Shown here: positions 22,701-34,090 of the stretch, in pieces
Position numbering within the stretch: the stretch's first letter is position 1
Layout: each line of letters opens with the position of its first letter
From: Armigeres subalbatus
Lineage: Eukaryota; Arthropoda; Insecta; Diptera; Culicidae
Length of the DNA: 64,000 nt
Assembly (NCBI RefSeq): GCF_024139115.2
Contig: NC_085140.1
Location: forward strand, 232,378,371-232,442,370
Direction of reading: 5' to 3'
Program-made: the position numbers and the translations under genes
The notes under the pieces: generated by a model
The model's database searches: none
Seen by the model: only the letters and a program-made list of their open reading frames with translations
Told to the model about the DNA's origin: nothing

Positions 22701-22998
22701 TAAAGGGAAAGGGACATAGACCAAGATACTCGTGGTAACTCAAGGATAGATGCGTATTTTCAGGATGGACGGGCTGGGGAATTTCAGCCGGGTATTCGAC
22801 GTCATTAACGGTGTAGCGTAGTGTCGTGCTAGCGAGTTGTGGTTTGCCAGGGAGCATCTTCCGGATGGCTAAAGCTTCATGGTACACGGAAATTAAGACA
22901 AAGACAAGAAAAAAACTGAGAAAGAAAAAATAGAAGAAATAGACTTTTGTTTCAAACGAGCAAAGAAAGGCATAGATAGCCTGCATATACTCTACATC
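22701..22998. other. No gene recognised
   Basis: About 300 bp. An open minus-strand frame with MLPGKPQLAS runs through part of it but has no recognisable domain. It could be a retroelement leader. Confidence 0.3.
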
Positions 22999-23249
22999 GG
23001 GGCCCTCCTTAGCCGTGCGGTAAGACGCGCGGCTATAAAGCAAAACCATGCTGAGGGTGGCTGGGTTCGATTCCCGGTGCCAATCTAGGCAATTTTCGGA
23101 TTAGAAATTGTTTCGACTTCCCTGGGCATAAAAGTACCATCGTGTTAGCCTCATGGTATACGAATGCAAAAATTGTAACTTGGCTTAGAAATCTCGCAGT
23201 TAATAACTGTGGAAGTACTTAATGAACACTAAGCTGCGAGGCGGCTCTG
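22999..23249 (+). mobile_element. tRNA-derived SINE (Feilai-like), copy 2, 3' truncated
   Basis: Starts GGGGCCCTCCTTAGCCGTGC, has the B box GGTTCGATTCC, and ends abruptly at GCGAGGCGGCTCTG, lacking the last ~45 bp and the (GAA)n tail. It joins directly to the composite element at 23250. Confidence 0.85.
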
Positions 23250-24538
23250 CCGGGCCACCGTCGGGGAGCCTCTTGTCGGAAAAGGATAGATCCGCCACCG
23301 GGGACTTTTCGAGTAGTCCGCGATTACGCTGCGAGCCTAATGGCTCCAAGTTATTGATTATCAATGTCGTAATAACTTTCGCCACCGGGGAAGTGCATCG
23401 GTGTAAGCTAGATCCACCGTCGGGAACTAAGCCGAGTAGACCGTGACGCGTAAGAGAACCGGTTTCGGGTCGTCGAAGCGCCATTGAACCGGACGTTATG
23501 CCCCACCCGGAATTTCTGGATAGACTTTGGCACTCGACCGGTCACTCGCTGAAGTGAGAAAGGACTGAAATCTTCAAGGAGACAAGACAAATTAGATGTT
23601 AAGAGTAGTTCAGGCTACGCAACAGCATTCCACGGAAGTGGGTCGTCGGTTCCGAGGGAAAATCCTTCGCAGGAGAACTCCCTGACGGAGTAGGATAGAT
23701 CCGCCGCCGGGGATCATCTGAGTAGTCCGTGACGGAGCTGGGAGCTAATTGGCTCAACGTTGAAAGATGGTGATGTTCAGGCTGGGAGCTGAATGGCTTA
23801 TAGACAAGGGAGAACAGATCCGGGGGAGATTCCGCCGCCGTGAATTTTTTCGTCGGTGTAGGCCAGATCCATCGCCGGGGACTAGGCCGAGTAGATCGCG
23901 ACGCGTTGAAGGGCCGGTTTCGGGTCGTCGAGGCACCATTGAACCGGACGCTATGCTCCACCCGGAATCTCTGGATCGACTTCGGCACTCGTCCGGTAAC
24001 CCGTTGACGTGAGAAAGTGCATAGGACCTGCTGACCAGGTGTATTAGTAGTGTTGATAACGAAACAGCCTTCCATGGATGCGAGTCGTCGGTTTCGGGGG
24101 AGCTTCCGCCGCCGGGGGCTCCCCATCGGAGTAGGATAGATCCGATTATCTGAGTAGAGGGCGACCACGTTGAGAGCTAAATGGCTCGAAAAGGAGATGG
24201 TGCTGAATGGCACGAGGAAAAGATAAAGGGCTCAAGAATTTTGTGTGCTTACTGGTACAAACAAGGGAGCCAAATGGCTCAGAAGTAAATAGAACATCGA
24301 AGAGAGGCGCCGTGAAACGTGCCATTTTGGGAGGAGTACATTTAGTACTGCCTATCCTCCAGAAGTAGTACTGGGAGGTAGTTCCTGGGGGAAACGATGG
24401 TAGAGACCAAGGGAGTTTAGTCGGTATTACCGGTATGGTTGAGTCCGACACTCCAGTACACTTCCGTGTGGTAGTTTGGCAACTACAATGCACGTGTACT
24501 GGGTTAGTGTGTAAATGCATTCTCCTTTGTAAAAAAAA
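23250..24538 (+). mobile_element. Composite poly(A)-tailed retroelement 1, 5' truncated
   Basis: Non-coding, GC-rich element made of repeated modules. GATAGATCCGCC(G/A)CCGGGGA recurs near 23286 and 23696, with a shortened form near 24130. A second module (GGTTTCGGGTCGTCGA, ATTGAACCGGACG, CACCCGGAAT) recurs near 23463 and 23918, giving a period of about 420-455 bp. The 3' end is a ~210-bp tail ending in an A-tract. The same tail ends the composite at 61513-63108, although the internal repeats differ. A shared tail and poly(A) suggest mobilisation by one LINE machinery. Open frames across it are shadows of the GC-rich repeats. Confidence 0.65.
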
Positions 24539-24540
24539 AA
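24327..24540 (+). repeat. LINE-type 3' tail with poly(A), first copy
   Basis: Contains CCAGAAGTAGTACTGGGAGG, TTTAGTCGGTATTACCGG, CACTCCAGTACACTTCCGTG and GTAAATGCATTCTCC before an A11-like tract. It is nearly identical to 62890-63108. Confidence 0.8.
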
Positions 24541-24745
24541 AGAAAAATCCCCAAGAAGTAATACTGGAAGGTAGCCCCGGGGGTCCAGGGTATTATGGGA
24601 GAGGGTACCTCAAGTAACCTTCTGTTACTTGGGTGGGTTTAGTGGGTCCGGCTGTTTGGCCTTCTGCCTAACGCGTCAACCCCACTCCCTGAGTGATAAT
24701 TTCAGGTGTCTGTATGCAGATTTACCTTCATCCCTCTATAAAAAA
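24541..24745 (+). repeat. Diverged second LINE-type 3' tail
   Basis: It begins CCCCAAGAAGTAATACTGGA, a diverged version of the preceding tail's CCCAGAAGTAGTACTGG, and ends CTCTATAAAAAAA immediately before a (CA)n tract. This is probably the 3' end of a related element that landed at the microsatellite of an H-family copy. Confidence 0.5.
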
Positions 24746-24890
24746 ACACACACACACACACATCACCTCAATTCGTCAAACTGAGTCGATTAGTATATAA
24801 AATTGTGGATCTCCGGTCCTCCTATAAAAAGTTTGGTTTTGGAGCGAACATATAGCCTTTACGTATACTTAGTAAACGACATACCTAGCC
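24746..24890 (+). mobile_element. H-family 3' end only
   Basis: A (CA)n tract, then CATCACCTCAATTCGTC, GAGTCGATTAGTATATAA, TATAAAAAGTTTGG and a decayed terminal hairpin (GCCTTTACGTATACTTAG). The 5' half is missing, replaced by the retroelement tail. Confidence 0.7.
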
Positions 24891-25002
24891 AAAAAGGAGA
24901 GGGATAATCTATAGAAAAATAGGAGAAAATCCTTCCGTTTTAGGCATACAAAAGTGAAACCATCCTGCTTTCCATCACTGGGAGATCTTCAACCTATAGT
25001 AA

Positions 25003-25154
25003 GGGGTCGTTCAATAATGATGTCACAGGTTTAAGGGGGGGGAGGGGGTCTGAGACTTTGTGACAGTAGATATAGGTATACAAAAAAGCGTGACAGAGGG
25101 GGGAGGGTGTCTAGAAATCCCAAAAAGTAGTGGACGTCATACTTGAATCGCCCC
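25003..25154. mobile_element. Short MITE with TAA flanks
   Basis: A 152-bp element whose ends GGGGTCGTTCAATAATGATG and the inverted GGGGCGATTCAAGTATGACG are related. TAA at 25000-25002 and 25155-25157 is a 3-bp duplication as made by PIF/Harbinger-type transposases (inference). G-rich runs lie inside. Confidence 0.7.
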
Positions 25155-25239
25155 TAACTGTAGTAACTGTTGTGCTTTTATCCCCAAATGAACTCCTGCT
25201 TCCATCATTTTCCAATTTACGAAATCAAGCTTGCACCTC

Positions 25240-26030
25240 CGGGCAAGGCCGGGTACATATAGCAAGTAACACCTTAATCCCAAATTCATCTAGGCGAATT
25301 TGCATTTGGCCAAAAGATCTAGTCAAAAGAGGCCAATAATATTCTAGTCCGAAAGGGACTTACGGCCAAACTGGTAGTTTGACCAAATCAGTCGGTTGCC
25401 CTAACGTGTTGTTCGGATTGGCCGAATAAGTGAACTGGTACTTCACTGGTATCATTTGGCCGAACGTGTATAATGCCCGAAAATGTCATCTGCTGAACGT
25501 CGACACGTTCGGCCTAATGACATTTTAGGCCGAATGGCCATTTCTTTAAGACAACCATTTGAACCGAATGATCTATTCGGCCAAATTACTTTTCGATCAT
25601 TCGGTTGAACGGAATTTTCGATAGTATCTCCATTTCGCTCAAATTACATTTTCAGCCAAATGGCCCCTTCCTGCCAAACAGCCATTTCGGTCAAACGGCA
25701 GTTTAACTTATTCAGCCAGACGACTTTTTCGATTAAATGACATATTTGGTCAAACAACTTATCGCCCATTCCCGTCGTTGGACAAAAGACATTTGTTCGA
25801 ATGCCATGTAGCCGAATATCACGTTAAGCCGAAAGTCATCAAACCGAATTACATTCGGCCGAAATGGTCATTTGATTAAATAGGTTTTTTTTTGCCGAAA
25901 TGGTCAAAATGTCATTTGGCCGAACGAATACGGCCGAAAATGTCATTTGGTGAACCAAAATATGATCAAACATGTCTATTCGTTCGGCCAAATTAGATTT
26001 TCAGCTAAACGCCTAGTCTCTACCAGAAAT
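25240..26030. repeat. GGCCGAA/TTCGGCC-rich interspersed cluster
   Basis: Over about 800 bp, the words TTCGGCCAAAT, TTTGGCCGAA and ATTCGGCCGAAAT, with one-base variants, recur at irregular 20-60-bp spacing on both strands, often next to TGTCATTTGG. The word is close to a palindrome (ATTCGGCCGAAT). There is no reading frame and no clear unit boundary. Confidence 0.75.
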
Positions 26031-29000
26031 TGTTTGAACCTTGCACTGATATTTTTTTAACTAAATTTTCATTGAAATTTGAAAGCTTGCACTCAAAATT
26101 TTAAGAATTTCGGCGGAAATTTTCTTGGGATTTCAACTGGAATACTTTCGGATTTTCGCAGGAATTTCTTCGTAATTTTCGCTGGAAATTCTTCCTAGTT
26201 TTTAGGAATGCTCTTCTACGTTTTAACAAAAAAATGAATTTGGTATTTTCAATTGGAGTGGTATTTTCAAGAAAAGTTTTTCTGGATTTTAAAAGTTTTG
26301 GGAAATCTGCGGAAAGAATACGGATTTTCAAAAATTTAAATCGACTTGGGAAGTTTTAGATCAGCATGACAAAAAAAGCAATGATCTGATAAAAAAAAAC
26401 CGTCGACGGGGTTATGTCAAAAACTCTCGACGGCGGCACACACCTCTACATCGGGTAGACGAAGTACAGACGGTATGTTTTATTCAGCAATGACCCTGAC
26501 CCATTGGCCTGAACCCGGGAATAAAAACGCAATAACTATTTTTTTATGCATTCATAAATTACAATTTGGGAAAACAATTATTGACCTGCTAGGCGGCAAC
26601 GTCCCAGAAAGTAAAAAATCTTACCATCAATCATCATAAATTGTGTCGAGAACTCATTTTCAAAACGTATCCTCTCGTAACGGGTATCCTCTCACTGTAA
26701 ATAATATTGGCAATGGAAAAAAATTATGGTCATATTCAAAGTACTTTTGTATCTATCGAAACGCAAAGATTTAAACAATTGATTTACAAAGATGCAGTGA
26801 TAATTGTTTGAAAAAATCATTGAGTATTACAATTGTTCAGAAGCGAATCCTGACCGACGATTTTATGAAATCTGGAAACCTACATTTAATTTTTTTTGTA
26901 AATTACCATATTGCATAGTTGAAGTAATTTAATGGAAAAAATGATACACTCTTTGATCGCATAACCTTTTCGCTCTATAAGCTGACATGGGAAATCTGGA
27001 TTTAAGGAAAACAGGACCATGTGTTTCTGGAATGTTGCGGCGTCCAACTTGTTGGTAGGGTTTATGTTTATGAAAATGAAGGGAGTGAGCGGCATCAAAA
27101 AAAATGTTGAAACATAACCGTTTGTTAGCCATACCTAGTGGAGAAAATGTTTCGAACGGCTGCGTATCCGCCTTTTTCACTTTCTGCATTTTCCCGCTTT
27201 CATTTCATCCGGTCTGGTGGACTATGTTTTTCGTTGCACTACGGTTTATATGCAGAATGCACATATTTGCTGCACAGAACTCTTGAACATGAATGAGGAC
27301 GACGTGTTGCATGTATGAGAATTGATTGTTTGTGAGGCATTCAAAAAGCATAGCAGTTTAGAGAGAATGGAAGGCATTCTGAAACTTAGAATGAGTGGAT
27401 AATATCATGACTTGAATGATGGTTCAGCTTTCAATCTTGTAGGACTTTATCTGCGGTTCTGCAAACAATGATTTGAAATTATTGTCGTTAGTATTATTAC
27501 TTTTGAACTGAGCATGCATCTATTTGTTTAACTTTACAATCTCCAACTATTGTTAGTACTATGGAGAAATTAGACATGGAATGGTTATCAAACTCATTGT
27601 TTATTACATGCGACATATCTTTGCCGTTTATTTCGCGAAGTATCGTTTTAAACTCAAACAGTGCCACCTCCGGACTGTTTCGCCAAACAGTGCACTATTT
27701 GTCGAAAAATTCTCTCAGCCGGAAGATATTTTGATAAGACTAGCTGCGCAATAATCAACCTTCTTCCTGTCGGTAACACATCATGCAGAAAGATGCCACT
27801 CTACTGAAAAGTAATGCGATGACGCTTCAAAGGAAAAGCTCCTTCCGAGCGGCAGCAGCACCACAGCCAGCAGTAGTGAGTTTCTGATTTTAACCGTATT
27901 CGTCGCCGCATACGAAAGGAAGAATTCGCCAAGCAGTTAAAAAGGAAAAGACGCGCGCTAGTCATTTGGCGTCGCACCGCTTTGCAGACGGCTTGCTGAC
28001 ACGGCGGCTGCAAATCTGTTTTCGTGCTTAACAGCGCGTAAAAAATAATTGGCTTAATTAAGTTTAAGCGGAATAAACGAACAGCCATATTTTAATTCAA
28101 TTTTGAATCCTTGCGTGGTGACAGAACTTTGATATTATATGGGAGAGTAGGCCTTTTAATCCATGTTGGTTAGTAATTGGGGTTGACCGTCGGCAGCACG
28201 ATGTGATGGAGAACGTGATTTAATTGCGTAACTGCGAGCAGTTTGGCTCGTAATTTGCAAATAGTAACCAGCAAAAAAGCTTTTGAAGTGTTGACGCAAA
28301 ACGTTTGGGGATTTTTTTTACAGATAAGTATAACGTCGGTAGAGATTATATAATTTGAGATGGTTTCGTAATCAACAGACGCTATATTTTAGTTTTATGT
28401 TAGTATGGAGTGTCTCCAAATCATTCTAATGTCATGATTGCGATTTGAGTTTAATATTTTTCGGGTATTAAGAAAAACTCACGACAGAGATATTGGGGTC
28501 ATATGGACCAGACATTACAAACAATGAAAAAGTTCACAAAAGTGACTATGGTGTGATATCCGCGTTTCAAAGACAATGACCATCAGGAAACGACTTCCAC
28601 GAGGACCAACGTCTCCAACGTGCTTAATGCTTGTATGGGAAAATCGACCTGAGTAAGTAGTGCCGTTAATTTAATAAAAAATAAGAAATATATATTCAAA
28701 TAAATAACATAAATAGGAAGTAGTAAGATGACAAGTTTCTCCTCTGGGGAGAAAATTCCTTTTTTCTTCATTGTTACATCCAACTTTCAATATTGCATCC
28801 ATATAGAGATGGGACTGACTTGCGGTGCACGGTAATATAAAGTGGTATAAATGTCGAAATCACTCGCGGTTTCCTAGGAATTCTTCGTAATATTGTAAAG
28901 ATTATGGATGCCGCTAATGAAAAGCACTCTAAACTACAGCAGCCGCAAGAGCTAAAAAGTGAAAGGAACACAGTTTCCTAAATAATTTGAATCATTTACA

Positions 29001-29255
29001 TTTAAACCATCCATACATGATCTTGCTCATTTTTCTACAATAGAATCTGGGAGCTAAAAGATAAGTTAAGAAAAATGATTTGAAAAAGACTCGACTCAAG
29101 TACGAGACACTGAAGACAGCAGTTGAGGTCGAAATACGTATCGGTAAAGTTTACAAAACGTGGTAGAATTAAGTGTAGTAGTACTTAACTCGTATTAAGA
29201 CTGGTGAAGACATTCCACAAAAAGAGCTCACATAATTTTATTGAAATAGATGTTT
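26031..29255. other. No gene recognised
   Basis: About 3.2 kb. Open frames stay under about 120 codons without motifs. The part near 26100-26330 is a run of related TTTTCG/AATTTT words, probably low-complexity. Near 29100-29220 are GTCGAAATACGTAT and GTGAAGACATTCCAC; the latter recurs near 36785, also beside H-family sequence. Confidence 0.4.
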
Positions 29256-29381
29256 TGCCTTTCTCGTATACTAAGTATACGGTAAAGGCTATATGATCGC
29301 TCCAAAAACAAACTTTTTATAGAAGGCCCGGAGACCCATAGTGTTATATACCAATCGACTCAGTTCGACGAATTGAGGTGA

Positions 29382-29445
<64 letters not shown>

Positions 29446-29670
29446 CAAGGGTTAAAGGCCATCAAAAATCTGCGCGACAGACACCTCGAGCATCGAAGGC
29501 GAACAGGGATGGGCTCCTCCCGACCTGCTAAAAATGTGCCTCCCGGATAAACCGGGTCCCTTATCTTCCTTGCCTCGATCCCCCCGGGACCACTGGATGC
29601 TGCGACTACTTCGGGGGGGGCTGTTCTCATGCACTTCTTCTAAAATTCCGGCCCCTAGCTTAGGCTAAGG

Positions 29671-29714
<44 letters not shown>

Positions 29715-29728
29715 AAAACTACTCAAAA
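29256..29728 (-). mobile_element. H-family 3' module with (GT)n, split by a retroelement tail
   Basis: On the plus strand it reads GCCTTTCTCGTATACTAAGT... (terminal hairpin), CCCATAGTGTTATATACCAA, GACTCAGTTCGACGAATTGA, then (GT)n at about 29390-29427 and again at 29672-29711. The 244-bp interruption is an inserted poly(A)-tailed sequence. It heads the satellite sub-array that follows. Confidence 0.8.
29428..29671 (-). mobile_element. 5'-truncated retroelement 3' end with poly(A)
   Basis: The minus strand reads AGCCTTAGCCTAAGCTAGGG at the 5' side and ends in about 17 A residues. It sits inside a (GT)n tract, so any TSD would be hidden in the repeat. It looks like the 3' end of a LINE by its A-tail and 5' truncation; the clade was not identified. 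Confidence 0.65.
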
Positions 29729-29729
29729 A

Positions 29730-30209
29730 ATGTCACTCATTTTTCGGGCACTTATCTTCAACCGATTTGCTCGCAACAAGTTGCATTCGACGCAGAATCC
29801 TGTCCCATTGTTTCCTATTTGAAATTGGCCATATCGGACTATGGGATCAAAAGTTATGGCCAAAATACAAATTCATACGAAAAAAATCGCATAAAAAATG
29901 TCACTCATTTTTCGGGCACTTATCCTCAACCGATTTACTCGCAACAAGTTGCATTCGACGCAGAATCCTTTCCCATTGTTTCTTATTGAAAATTGACCAG
30001 GTCGGACTATGGGATCGGAAGTTATGGCCAAAATACAAATTTATACGTAAAAGTCGCGTAAAAAATGTCACTAATTTTTCAGGCACTTATCATCAACCGA
30101 TTTGCTCGTAACAAATTGCATTCGACGCAGAATCCTTTCCCATTGTTTCCTATTGAAAATTGGCCAGGATGGACTATGGGATCGGAATTTATGGCCAAAC
30201 TACCTTTTT
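29730..30209 (-). repeat. Satellite sub-array 1, about three ~167-bp units
   Basis: Units start TGTCACTCATTTTTCGG near 29730, 29899 and 30066. Each contains GATTTGCTCGCAACAAGTTG, CAGAATCCTGTCCCATTG and GGACTATGGGATCGGAAGTT. Small open frames arise in every unit because 167-bp periodicity rotates the frame; I do not regard them as genes. Confidence 0.9.
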
Positions 30210-30403
30210 GCCTTTCTCGTATACTAAGTATACGGTAAAGGCTATATGATCGCTCCAAAAACAAACTTTTTATAGAAGGCCCGGAGACCCATAGTGTTAT
30301 ATACCAATCGACTCAGTTCGACGAATCGAGGTGATGTCTGTGTGTGTGTGTGTATGTGTGTGTGTATGTGTGTGTGTGTGTGTGCGCAAAACTACTCAAA
30401 AAA
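30210..30403 (-). mobile_element. H-family 3' module with (GT)n
   Basis: Terminal hairpin CGTATACTAAGTATACG, the TATATACC stretch, ACTCAGTTCGACGAATCGAG and (GT)n interrupted by TATG (about 30339-30384). It separates two satellite sub-arrays. Confidence 0.85.
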
Positions 30404-33400
30404 TGTCACTCATTTTTCGGGCACTTATCCTCAACCGATTTGCTCACAACAAGTTGCATTCGACGCAGAATCCTGTCCCATTGTTTCCTATTTGAAATTG
30501 GCCAGATTGGACTATGGGATCAGAAGTTATGGCCAAAATACAAATTCATACGAAAAAATCGCGTAAAAAATGTCACTCATTTTTTGGGTACTTATCCTCA
30601 ACCGATTTGCTCGCAACAAGTTGCAATCGACGCAGAATCCTGTCCCATTGTTTCCTATTTGAAATTGGTCAGATCGGATTATGGGATCAGAAGTTATGGC
30701 CAAAATACAAATTCATACGTAAAAATCGCGTAAAATATGTCACTTATTTTTCGAGCACTTATCCTCAACCGATTTGCTCGCAACAAGTTGCATTCGACAC
30801 AGAATCCTGTCCCATTGTTTCCTATTTGAAATTGGTCAGATCGGACTATGGGATCAGAAGTTATGGCCAAAATACAAATTCATACGAAAAAATCGCGTAA
30901 AAAATGTCACTCATTTTTCGAGCACTTATCCTCAACCGATTTGCTCGCAACAAGTTGCATTCGACACAGAATCCTGTCCCATTGTTTCCTATTTGAAATT
31001 GGTCAGATCGGACTATGGGATCAGAAGTTATGGCCAAAATACAAATTCATACGAAAAATGGCGTAAAAATGTCACTCATTTTTCGGGAAATTATTCTCAA
31101 CCGATTTGCTCGCAACAAGTTGCATTCGATGCAAAATCCTGTCTCATTGTTTCCTATTTGAAATTGGTCAGATCGAACTATGGGATCAGAAGTTATGGCC
31201 AAAATACAAATTCATACGAAAAAATCGCGTAAAAAATGTCACTCATTTTTCGGGAACTTATCCTCAACTGATTTGCTCGCAACAAGTTGCATTCGACGCA
31301 GAATCCTGTCCCATTGTTTCCTATTTGAAATTGGCCAGATCAGACTATCGGATCAGAAGTTATGGCCAACATACAAATTCATACGAAAAAATCGCGTAAA
31401 AAATGTCACTCATTTTTCGGGCACTTATCCTCAACCGATTTGCTCGCAACAAGTTGCATTCGACGCAGAATCCTGTCCCATTGTTTCCTATTTGAAATTG
31501 GCCAGATCAGATTATGGGATCAGAAGTTATGGCCAAAATACAAATTCATACGAAAAAATCGCGTAAAAATGTCACTCATTTTTCGAGCACTTATCCCTCA
31601 ACTGATTTGCTCGCAACAAGTTGCATTCGACACAGAATCCTGTCCCATTGTTTCCTATTTGAAATTGGTCAGATCGGACTATGGGATCAGAAGTTATGGC
31701 CAAAATACAAATTCATACGAAAAAATCGCGTAAAAAATGTCACTCATTTTTCGAGCACTTATCCTCAACCGATTTGCTCGCAACAATATGCATTCGACGC
31801 AGAATCTTGTCCCATTGTTACCTATTTGAAATTGGTCAGATCGGACTATGGCATCAGAAGTTATGGCCAAAATACAAATTCATACGAAAAAATCGCGTAG
31901 AAAATGTCACTCATTTTTCGGGAACTTATTCTCAACCGATTTGCTCGCAACAAGTTGCATTCGACACAGAATCCTGTCCCATTGTTTCCTATTTGAAATT
32001 GGTCAGATCGGACTATGGGATCAGAAGTTACGGCCAAAATACAAATTCATACGAAAAAATCGCGTAAAAAATGTCACTCATTTTTCGGGAACTTATTCTC
32101 AACCGATTTGCTCGCAACAAGTTGCATTCGACGCAGAATCCTGTCCCATTGTTTCCTATTTGAAATTGGCCAGATTGGACTATGGGATCAGAAGTTATGG
32201 CCAAAATACAAATTCATACGAAAAAATCGCGTAAAAAATGTCACTCATTTTTTGGGTACTTATCCTCAACCGATTTGCTCGCAACAAGTTGCAATCGACG
32301 CAGAATCCTGTCCCATTGTTTCCTATTTGAAATTGGTCAGATCGGATTATGGGATCAGAAGTTATGGCCAAAATACAAATTCATACGAAAAAATCGCGTA
32401 AAAAATGTCACTCATTTTTCGAGCACTTATCCTCAACCGATTTGCTCGCAACAAGTTGCATTCGACACAGAATCCTGTCCCATTGTTTCCTATTTGAAAT
32501 TGGTCAGATCGGACTATGGGATCAGAAGTTATGGCCAAAATACAAATTCATACGAAAAAATGGCGTAAAAAATGTCACTCATTTTTCGGGAACTTATTCT
32601 CAACCGATTTGCTCGCAACAAGTTGCATTCGATGCAAAATCCTGTCTCATTGTTTCCTATTTGAAATTGGTCAGATCGAACTATGGGATCGGAAGTTATG
32701 GCCAAAATACAAATTCATACGAAAAAATCGCGTAAAAAATGTCACTCATTTTTCGGGCACTTATCCTCAACCGATTTGCTCGCAACAAGTTGCATTCGAC
32801 GCAGAATCCTGTCCCATTGTTTCCTATTCGAAATTGGCCAGATCAGACTATGGGATCAGAAGTTATGGCCAAAATACAAATTCATACGAAAAAATCGTGT
32901 AAAAAATGTCACTCATTTTTCGGGCACTTATCCTCAACCGATTTGCTCGCAACAAGTTGCATTCGACGCAGAATCCTGTCCCATTGTTTCCTATTTGAAA
33001 TTGGTCAGATCGGATTATGGGATCAGAAGTTATGGCCAAAATACAAATTCATACGAAAAAATCGCGTAAATAATGTCATTCATTTTTCGGGCACTTATCC
33101 CCAACCGATTTGCTCGCAACAAGTTGCATTCGACGCAGAATCCTGTCCCATTGTTTCCTTTTTGAAATTGGTCAGATCGGACTAAGGGATCAAAAGTTAT
33201 GGCCAAAATACAAATTCCTACGAAAAAATCGCGTAAAAATGTCACTCATTTTTCGAGCACTTATCCTCAACCGATTTGCTCGCAACAAGTTGCATTCGAC
33301 GCAGAATCTTGTCCCATTGTTACCTATTTGAAATTGGTCAGATCGGACTATGGCATCAGAAGTTATGGTCAAAATACAAATTCATACGAAAAAATCGCGT

Positions 33401-33872
33401 AGAAAATGTCACTCATTTTTCGGGAACTTATTCTCAACCGATTTGCTCGCAACAAGTTGCATTCGATGCAGAATCCTGTCCCATTGTTTCCTATTTGAAA
33501 TTGGCCAGATCGAACTATGGGATCGGAAGTTATGGCCAAAATACAAATTCATACGAAAAATCGCGTAAAATGTCACTCATTTTTCGGGCACTTGTCCTCA
33601 ACCGATTTGCTCGCAACAAGCCGCATTCGACGCAGAATCCTGTCCCATTGTTTCCTATTTGAAATTGGCCAGATCGGACTATGGGATCGAAAGTTATGGC
33701 CAAAATACAAATTCATACGAAAAAGTTGCGTAAAAAATGTCACTCATTTTTCGGGCACTTATCCACAACCGATTTGCTCGCAACAAGTTGCATTCGACGC
33801 AGAATCCTGTCCCATTGTTTCCTATTGAAAATTGACCATATCGGACTATGGGATCGAAAATTATACCATTTT
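30404..33872 (-). repeat. Satellite sub-array 2, about 21 units of ~167 bp
   Basis: Regular head-to-tail repeat with a period of 164-167 bp and high similarity between units. The unit end AAAAATCGCGTAAAAAATGT is a further marker. Unit-specific variants recur at about 1.5-1.66 kb: GGGTACTTATCC with GTTGCAATCG at about 30596 and 32254; GATGCAAAATCCTGTCTC at about 31129 and 32631; TATGGCATCAGAAG at about 31849 and 33351. A block of nine to ten units has therefore been duplicated inside the array. Confidence 0.92.
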
Positions 33873-33998
33873 TGCCTTTCTCGTATACTAAGTATACGGT
33901 AAAGGCTATATGATCGCTCCAAAAACAAACTTTTTATAGAAAGCCCGGAGACCCATAGTGTTATATACCAATCGACTCAGTTCGACGAATCGAGGTGA

Positions 33999-34075
<77 letters not shown>

Positions 34076-34090
34076 AAAACTACTCAACAA
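33873..34090 (-). mobile_element. H-family 3' module with long (GT)n
   Basis: The same hairpin, TATATACC and ACTCAGTTCGACGAATCGAG order as other modules, followed by about 37 GT repeats (34001-34074). Confidence 0.85.

Noticed and set aside
22690..23049. Possible host exon in a 119-codon minus-strand frame (MLPGKPQLAS...)
   Set aside because: No recognisable domain or splice context. It overlaps the head of a SINE and a poly-purine stretch.
23599..24213. 204-codon minus-strand frame rich in Arg, Ser and Pro
   Set aside because: It lies across GC-rich tandem modules of a non-coding composite element, has an internally repeated sequence, and matches no domain.
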